A stretch of DNA of 8,078 nt from Calditrichaceae bacterium (GTDB lineage Bacteria; Calditrichota; Calditrichia; Calditrichales; Calditrichaceae). A program made the translations under genes and the position numbers. Every line of letters starts with the position of its first letter. Position 1 is the stretch's first letter. The stretch lies in assembly GCA_030622395.1 (NCBI GenBank), contig JAUXGF010000112.1, positions 1 through 8,078 on the forward strand, given 5' to 3'. The notes beneath the pieces are model-generated. The model searched no databases, was not told where the DNA came from, and saw nothing but the letters and a program-made list of their open reading frames with translations. Shown one piece after another: positions 4,216-8,078 of this stretch.

Positions 4216-7170
4216 CTATTTTTCAGCAAACCAGTTTTCCAATGATTCGAATAAATCCTGTTTAGTGAGATAAATTTTTCCTTCTACCGGCAGACTGTTT
4301 AAAAATTGTTTTCCATACTGCATGCGGCTCAGCCGGTTATCCGCTACAATAACGGCGCCGAAATCTTTTTTATTTCTTATCAATCTGCCAAACCCCTGCC
4401 TGAATCTGATAATCGCTTCAGGTACGGAATATTCAAAGAAAGGATTGCCGCCCTGCTTTTTTATTTCTTCCATACGAGCGGCTACCAACGGATCCGTCGG
4501 CACATCAAATGGCAGCTTTGGGATGAATAGCAGCTCCAGCGCCTCGCCCGGCACATCGATACCTTCCCAAAAACTATCCGTGCCAAATAATATGGAATCC
4601 CGGTATTCCTTAAATTGATTAATAATATTTGTCCGGCTGCCGCTTTTCCCCTGGGCAAGCAGTAAAATACGCTCAGCGTCAAAATGAGGTTTTAATTTTT
4701 CATAAGCCGAGTTCAACAAACTATAACTTGTAAACAAGACGAGCATCCCTGTTTTATGCCGGGCATGCGCTTCTTTAATTGTATCAGTTAGGGCGTCTAA
4801 AAAACCAGCGTTACGCGGATCGGGAATAAAATCAGCGGCGCCCAATAATAATTGATCCTTAAAATTAAAAGGGGAACCGAAGACTTCTTTTTGTACATTT
4901 TTATTACTGACCAGGTTTAATCCGATACGGTTAGAAAAGTAGTCAAAAGAATTGTTAACAGTTAAAGTAGCGGAAGTAAAAACAGCGGCGTCTAATTTAT
5001 CATATAGTTCTTTTTTCAGCAGCTCGGCAATATTTAGAGGAACCGCATATAAAATAACGTCATTGTTTCGTTCATTGCGCGGAATTTCCAGCCAAAAAAC
5101 ATATTTTTCTTTATCCGCCTTTATACAAAAATTAAACGATTCGGCTAAAGTTTTGACGTCTGTTTTAAGCGCCGTTAACTCACGAAATATTTGATCCTGA
5201 AATTCAAACGAATCTTTTTTTAGATCATCAAATGTTTTAAGTAATTCATTTAAGTTTGAATTCAGTCTGGCTAAACTCTTTTGCAGCTCGTCAATTTGAA
5301 ATGAAAGAGTTTTAAAATATTTGAAATTTTTAAAATAACGAATTCGATTTTCTTCATACCCGGAGCTATTACCTGAAATATATTTATCTCTAAGAAAGCG
5401 GTTTAGTTCGTTGTAAAAAATCAGTGTTTTTTCCTTTAAATGCAGACTGCTGTGTTTAAGCTGCTTACTTTCTTTAAAAATTGCATCCCTGGTTTTATCG
5501 TCAGCCTGTCCTCTGCTTAAGCGGAAATCCAATTGCTGAAGAGTTCCCGAACGCTTGGGTTCTTCTTCATAAAGTTTATGATAAATATTTCTAAATGACC
5601 AAAAACTGACTCGTGTCCCAAGATATTCGGCTGCGCTTTTTTCAATATTATGCGCTTCATCAATTATCAAATTGCTGTATTCCCCCAAAACTAAATTATC
5701 AGAAGCCAGATCGGAAAACAACAATGAATGATTAACGATTACAATATCTGCATTTCGGGCATTTTCACGGACTTTCATTAAAAAGCAGTTTTTATAATAT
5801 TTGCAGGCGCGTCCGGGGCAATAGGATGATTCCGCAGTAAACTTACGCCACAATCCTAAATTTTTTTCTATCTGGAAACCGGCGCTTTCGGCAATATCGC
5901 CTGTGCGGGTTTGCTCAACCCACAGGACTAAAGGTAAAATACGCGTCCGTTCATCCTGAGATAAACGCTGATTCATATCAGTCATAACGCTTTTCCACTT
6001 ATCCAGACACAGGTAATTAGCTCGTCCTTTAAGAATAACCGCTTTAAATTTGTTTTTACCGGCGGCGTACAGCATGGGAATATCTTTAAAAAATAACTGC
6101 TCTTGTAAATTTTTTGTGTTGGTTGATACGACAATTCGTTGTCCCGCGCTTCGGTTTTTAACAGCCCACTCTATAGCCGGGATAAGATAAGCCATTGACT
6201 TTCCGGTGCCTGTGCCTGCTTCGGCAATCAAGAACTCGGATTTATTAAAAGCATTATTAACAAAGGCTGCCATATTTTGCTGCTGTTGACGTAATTCATA
6301 GTTTTCAATAAGTTTTGCCAGCCTGCCTTTTTCAAGAAAGTAATCCTTAACTTCATCCTCATCAACGCTTTCTAATTGTTTTTCTCTGTCAATATATTCA
6401 GCTTTATAATCGGCCTCTCCAATAACATTATAAAATTGTTGAGCGTTTCGCACGTCATCCACCAAAGAAGTAGATGTGGCGGTAATATTCTTCATGGTTT
6501 TAAATTTCAGAACCGGGACGAAAAATGTCTTAGCCCGCCTTGAATTGGGGTAAAGCAAATTAATAATATTTGAAAGAACTTGATTGTCAATTGCCAGGGC
6601 GCGGTCAACTAATTCTAAAAAGACATGTCCGGTTGCGCGGGCGTCGTCGCTTGCGCGATGTAAATTTTCGATATCCCATTCAAAATGTTTCGCCAAAGCC
6701 GCTAATTTAAAACTGGGTAAAAATGGTAAAAAGATGCGCGAAATAAAGAGTGTGTCTAAACGTAAATTATCTAAATATTTGAAACGTTGTGCTTTATTAT
6801 CCCAATTGTCAAAATCGTTGTGCATTTTACGATAATGATATTCTATAAATGAAGCGTCAAAATTTACCTGCTGACCGACAAATGCCGCTCCGCCTAAAAA
6901 CTGATCTAACTGGGGGAACACATCGTCAATTTTAGGCATGTCCGCCACATCAGAATCGCTGATACCGGTTAAACGGGTAATAAATTCCGGGATAGGACGA
7001 CCTGGATTGACCAATTGTTCAAATGATTCTACTTCCTTTCCATCAACAAATTTAATGGCGCCGATCTCAATAATCTCATCTTTTTCAGGATGCAGACCCG
7101 TTGTTTCCAAATCAACAACTATAAAAGTAGCAAGACCGAGATGCTGCAAGAGTTCTTTTCTTAAATCCAT
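4216..7170 (-). CDS. dinG: DinG-family helicase with N-terminal DEDDh 3'-5' exonuclease domain
   Basis: This 984-residue protein joins a DnaQ-like exonuclease to an XPD/DinG-type superfamily 2 helicase. Exonuclease motifs are VVDLETTG (Asp20, Glu22), FVGQQVNFDASF (Asp105) and HRASDD (His171, Asp176), a complete DEDDh set. The helicase has Walker A GTGTGKS (319-325), DEAH (504-507), TSATLT (732-737), GTDSFWEGID (863-872) and motif VI QGFGRLIR (925-932). Cys388, Cys451, Cys456 and Cys462 match the 4Fe-4S ligand pattern of E. coli DinG, including its C-x4-C-x5-C spacing. Residues around 560-680 are charged and helical, as expected of the arch insertion. E. coli DinG unwinds R-loops and damaged forks but has no exonuclease domain; the Staphylococcus aureus fusion has the nuclease but lacks the cluster. 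An AAGGA lies 14 nt upstream of the ATG, a long spacing. It heads a probable operon with hutH. Confidence 0.95.
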   Translation of the reverse strand: MDLRKELLQHLGLATFIVVDLETTGLHPEKDEIIEIGAIKFVDGKEVESFEQLVNPGRPIPEFITRLTGISDSDVADMPKIDDVFPQLDQFLGGAAFVGQQVNFDASFIEYHYRKMHNDFDNWDNKAQRFKYLDNLRLDTLFISRIFLPFLPSFKLAALAKHFEWDIENLHRASDDARATGHVFLELVDRALAIDNQVLSNIINLLYPNSRRAKTFFVPVLKFKTMKNITATSTSLVDDVRNAQQFYNVIGEADYKAEYIDREKQLESVDEDEVKDYFLEKGRLAKLIENYELRQQQQNMAAFVNNAFNKSEFLIAEAGTGTGKSMAYLIPAIEWAVKNRSAGQRIVVSTNTKNLQEQLFFKDIPMLYAAGKNKFKAVILKGRANYLCLDKWKSVMTDMNQRLSQDERTRILPLVLWVEQTRTGDIAESAGFQIEKNLGLWRKFTAESSYCPGRACKYYKNCFLMKVRENARNADIVIVNHSLLFSDLASDNLVLGEYSNLIIDEAHNIEKSAAEYLGTRVSFWSFRNIYHKLYEEEPKRSGTLQQLDFRLSRGQADDKTRDAIFKESKQLKHSSLHLKEKTLIFYNELNRFLRDKYISGNSSGYEENRIRYFKNFKYFKTLSFQIDELQKSLARLNSNLNELLKTFDDLKKDSFEFQDQIFRELTALKTDVKTLAESFNFCIKADKEKYVFWLEIPRNERNNDVILYAVPLNIAELLKKELYDKLDAAVFTSATLTVNNSFDYFSNRIGLNLVSNKNVQKEVFGSPFNFKDQLLLGAADFIPDPRNAGFLDALTDTIKEAHARHKTGMLVLFTSYSLLNSAYEKLKPHFDAERILLLAQGKSGSRTNIINQFKEYRDSILFGTDSFWEGIDVPGEALELLFIPKLPFDVPTDPLVAARMEEIKKQGGNPFFEYSVPEAIIRFRQGFGRLIRNKKDFGAVIVADNRLSRMQYGKQFLNSLPVEGKIYLTKQDLFESLENWFAEK

Positions 7171-7201
7171 AATTAAATTATAATTCCTTAACTGTTAATA
7201 T

Positions 7202-7207
7202 TGTATA
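7202..7207 (-). promoter_or_regulatory. Candidate -10 box for dinG
   Basis: On the minus strand TATACA (followed by AT) lies 31 nt before the dinG ATG and would give a leader of about 25 nt. No acceptable -35 hexamer lies 16-18 nt upstream; the sequence there is GC-rich (GGCGTA). Position and sequence are suggestive only. Confidence 0.25.
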
Positions 7208-7283
7208 GTCCCGATCCCGAATAATACGCCAGCGGGCGCATCCGCCAACCGGCGCGATCAGGAGGGATTGTTTTATTAAAATA

Positions 7284-7325
7284 GATGCTTGATACTAGAT
7301 ACTGGTTACTGGATACTGGATGCTA
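7284..7325. repeat. Six 7-nt tandem units, consensus GATACTG
   Basis: Exactly 42 nt divide into six contiguous heptamers: GATGCTT, GATACTA, GATACTG, GTTACTG, GATACTG and GATGCTA. Each differs from GATACTG at no more than two positions. The array lies about 115 nt upstream of the dinG start and 22 nt from the end of the interrupted frame at 7347-7478. It is non-coding. Slippage between short direct repeats easily changes copy number, so length may vary between strains. No function can be read from the sequence. Confidence 0.88.
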
Positions 7326-7346
7326 ATCTGGATTTTATTTATAGTT

Positions 7347-7478
7347 TTACGACCAATTTCCAACTTCATCCCAGTGAAACGGGATTTACGTTCCACTTCT
7401 GTCCATGTGCAACGCACAGGCAGACCGACTAGCCTCCCAGCTAAAGCGACACTCCGTTTCAACCAGCATTATTTTCAT
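7347..7478 (-). pseudogene. Short reading frame broken by one in-frame stop, possibly repeat-derived
   Basis: From an ATG at 7478 the minus strand reads MKIMLVETECRFSWEASR..., 30 residues ending DRSGT at a TAA (7386-7388). The same frame then continues as IPFHWDEVGNWS to a second TAA at 7347-7349. One changed base (TAA to AAA, for example) would restore a 43-residue frame. There is no good Shine-Dalgarno sequence; the nearest purines are GG in CCGGTAAAATTA. No known domain is recognised. It overlaps the fold-rich block at 7374-7461, so the open frame may be incidental to a structured repeat. I regard translation as unproven. Confidence 0.35.
7374..7461. repeat. Fold-rich block bounded by an 8-bp inverted repeat
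   Basis: TGAAACGG (7375-7382) and CCGTTTCA (7454-7461) are exact reverse complements closing a block of about 87 nt. Inside is a hairpin at 7399-7423: TGTGC and GCACA pair over the 3-nt loop AAC, and the stem extends outward by five more base pairs with two single-base bulges. A smaller TAGC-CTCCCA-GCTA hairpin follows at 7430-7443. A competing hairpin pairs GTGAAACG (7374-7381) with CGTTCCAC (7389-7396) at 7 of 8 positions and would exclude the outer stem. The block is more GC-rich than its surroundings. It could be a structured RNA, a non-autonomous mobile element or a dispersed intergenic repeat. Confidence 0.5.
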
Positions 7479-7691
7479 TAATTTTACCGGATCCATCGGT
7501 GGAGCAAAGCTTTGTTCTTAAATCTAAGGATTAATTAGTTTACAAAATTGTTTATTTACAGGCAAAGAATTTTTAACGGATTTATTAACGGCTTAAATTG
7601 AATTAAAATAAATTATCACCACAGATTTTCACTGGATTTAGAATGCGTAAATATGTTTTGGTTCACAAATTAAGCGCCATTTAAAATGCCT

Positions 7692-7728
7692 GATTTATAA
7701 GGAATAGACTATCAGTATATTATAAATC
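7692..7728. repeat. 8-bp inverted repeat followed by a T-run, weak terminator shape
   Basis: GATTTATA (7692-7699) pairs exactly with TATAAATC (7721-7728) over a 21-nt loop, and a run of seven T residues begins 6 nt later on the plus strand. The stem is AT-rich, the loop is long, and no plus-strand gene ends nearby, so a working terminator is unlikely. It may be a relic of one. Confidence 0.25.
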
Positions 7729-7878
7729 CCTTACTTTTTTTAATACGCACCATAATTACATTCAAGCAAATATCAACAAGCTATAAAATTAAATCAATTA
7801 AAACAAAACCGCTCGTATTGCGTGCTATATCAGGCTTTTGCTTTTTTATAAAATAATATGCGATTTAACGTATATTAG

Positions 7879-8040
7879 TTTTTTTATCTTGGTAAGTTTA
7901 TTGCGTATGAATATCATGGAACCATTAAAGTATTTGAAGAATACATCTTTCTTAATAGCTATGAAGAAAAAATCCGCCAGATCAATATTACCCCGCAGTT
8001 GCGGGACAAGATTCAGAACTCCTTACCCCTCGCAAACTGA
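7879..8040 (+). pseudogene. Protein-like open frame of 53 codons without a start codon
   Basis: Between a TAG at 7876-7878 and a TGA at 8038-8040 the frame reads ...FIAYEYHGTIKVFEEYIF, then continues with a balanced, charged sequence ending QLRDKIQNSLPLAN. The composition looks like a real, soluble, partly helical protein, unlike the other frames here. There is no ATG, GTG or TTG in frame. An ATG at 7858-7860 is in frame but separated from it by the TAG (MRFNVY, then stop). This suggests the C-terminal piece of a decayed gene, an amber-interrupted gene, or chance. No family is recognised. Confidence 0.35.
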
Positions 8041-8078
8041 ATGTGCGGTAGTTTTGAAGATGAGACGCAGGTTTGTGC
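8041..8078 (+). CDS. Possible start of a further gene (runs off the right edge)
   Basis: An ATG immediately after the preceding TGA opens a frame reading MCGSFEDETQVC to the window edge. Only 12 codons are visible and no Shine-Dalgarno sequence precedes them. The Met-Cys-Gly start recalls proteins that expose Cys2 as a catalytic residue (SRAP/YedK and glutamine amidotransferase families), but three residues are far too little to assign one. Confidence 0.2.
   Translation, partial: MCGSFEDETQVC

Larger units (their letters stand above)
7171..8078. other. Long spacer without a complete gene
   Basis: These 908 nt contain no convincing full gene. From left to right I see a candidate -10 box for dinG (7202-7207), a short GC-rich patch around 7228-7256, a heptamer array (7284-7325), a fold-rich block overlapping an interrupted reading frame (7347-7478), an AT-rich stretch of about 220 nt with stops in all frames, paired segments around 7685-7838, and two doubtful coding fragments (7879-8040 and from 8041). 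CACAGATTTT followed by CACTGGATTT (about 7622-7641) looks like another decayed short repeat. The region reads as a repeat sink or the remains of decayed genes. Confidence 0.6.

Noticed and set aside
497..4218. A defence or toxin-antitoxin system built from the ATPase, isomerase and DinG neighbours
   Set aside because: The ATPase is on the opposite strand and looks acquired, the other genes are ordinary housekeeping families, and no toxin, antitoxin, methylase or cas-type partner is present.
4203..4229. hutH starting at the first ATG (4229), giving 525 residues and overlapping dinG
   Set aside because: The AAAAGGA at 4209-4215 fits the ATG at 4202 with 6-nt spacing, and the resulting 516 residues and MIO position 145-147 agree better with the family.
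7399..7461. c-di-GMP-I (GEMM) riboswitch, suggested by GCACAGGCAGACC
   Set aside because: Only this short segment resembles the motif. The GAAA tetraloop and the conserved GGGACGCAAAGC part are not there, and no plus-strand gene follows. A covariance search with RF01051 would settle it.
7907..8078. Plus-strand frame from ATG 7907 to the window edge
   Set aside because: It is open, but its product is rich in Lys, Arg and Ser with no domain-like pattern. The overlapping frame at 7879-8040 is far more protein-like, so this one is probably a shadow.

Overview
This is an 8.1 kb piece of a moderately AT-rich bacterial chromosome. It holds three conserved housekeeping or metabolic genes on the minus strand (dinG, hutH, and an rpiB/lacA-type isomerase), one mobile-type ATPase gene on the plus strand, and the first 28 codons of an exported, probably lipid-anchored, protein at the left edge. 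I cannot name the organism. The likely lipoprotein, the exonuclease-fused DinG with Fe-S cysteines, the N-terminally extended RpiB/LacA protein and the repeat-rich spacers suggest an uncultured anaerobic or environmental Gram-negative lineage, but this is only an impression.

Layout: 1-84 (minus) is the start of a probable lipoprotein. 85-496 is a non-coding spacer with a 12-bp palindrome, a hairpin built of 7-nt repeats, a perfect 18-bp inverted repeat and a cluster of TAACATA boxes. 497-1633 (plus) is an AAA ATPase with a C-terminal DUF4143 nuclease-like domain; it is visibly more AT-rich than its neighbours and lacks a Shine-Dalgarno sequence, which suggests acquired DNA. 1634-1864 is a convergent spacer with a second heptamer repeat. 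1865-2497, 2652-4202 and 4216-7170 (all minus) are the isomerase, histidine ammonia-lyase and DinG. 7171-8078 is about 900 bp without a convincing complete gene. It holds a third heptamer array, a fold-rich block that overlaps a short interrupted reading frame, decayed-looking inverted repeats, and two doubtful coding fragments at the right edge.

Transcription of the minus-strand genes most likely runs dinG -> hutH -> rpiB. hutH follows dinG after 13 nt and has its own ribosome-binding site beside the dinG stop codon, so these two are probably cotranscribed. The 154-nt gap before rpiB holds three inverted repeats and could attenuate or separate it. The three products (DNA repair, histidine breakdown, sugar-phosphate isomerisation) form no obvious pathway, and no hutU/hutI or microcompartment genes are present.

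I find no convincing new multi-gene system. The points most worth a second look are: the 7-nt-period repeats in three separate spacers; the structured, formerly open block at 7347-7478 beside one of them; the long palindrome upstream of the ATPase; the isomerase that lacks the usual RpiB catalytic Cys and has a 65-residue N-terminal extension; and the DinG that keeps both a DEDDh exonuclease and an Fe-S cysteine set.
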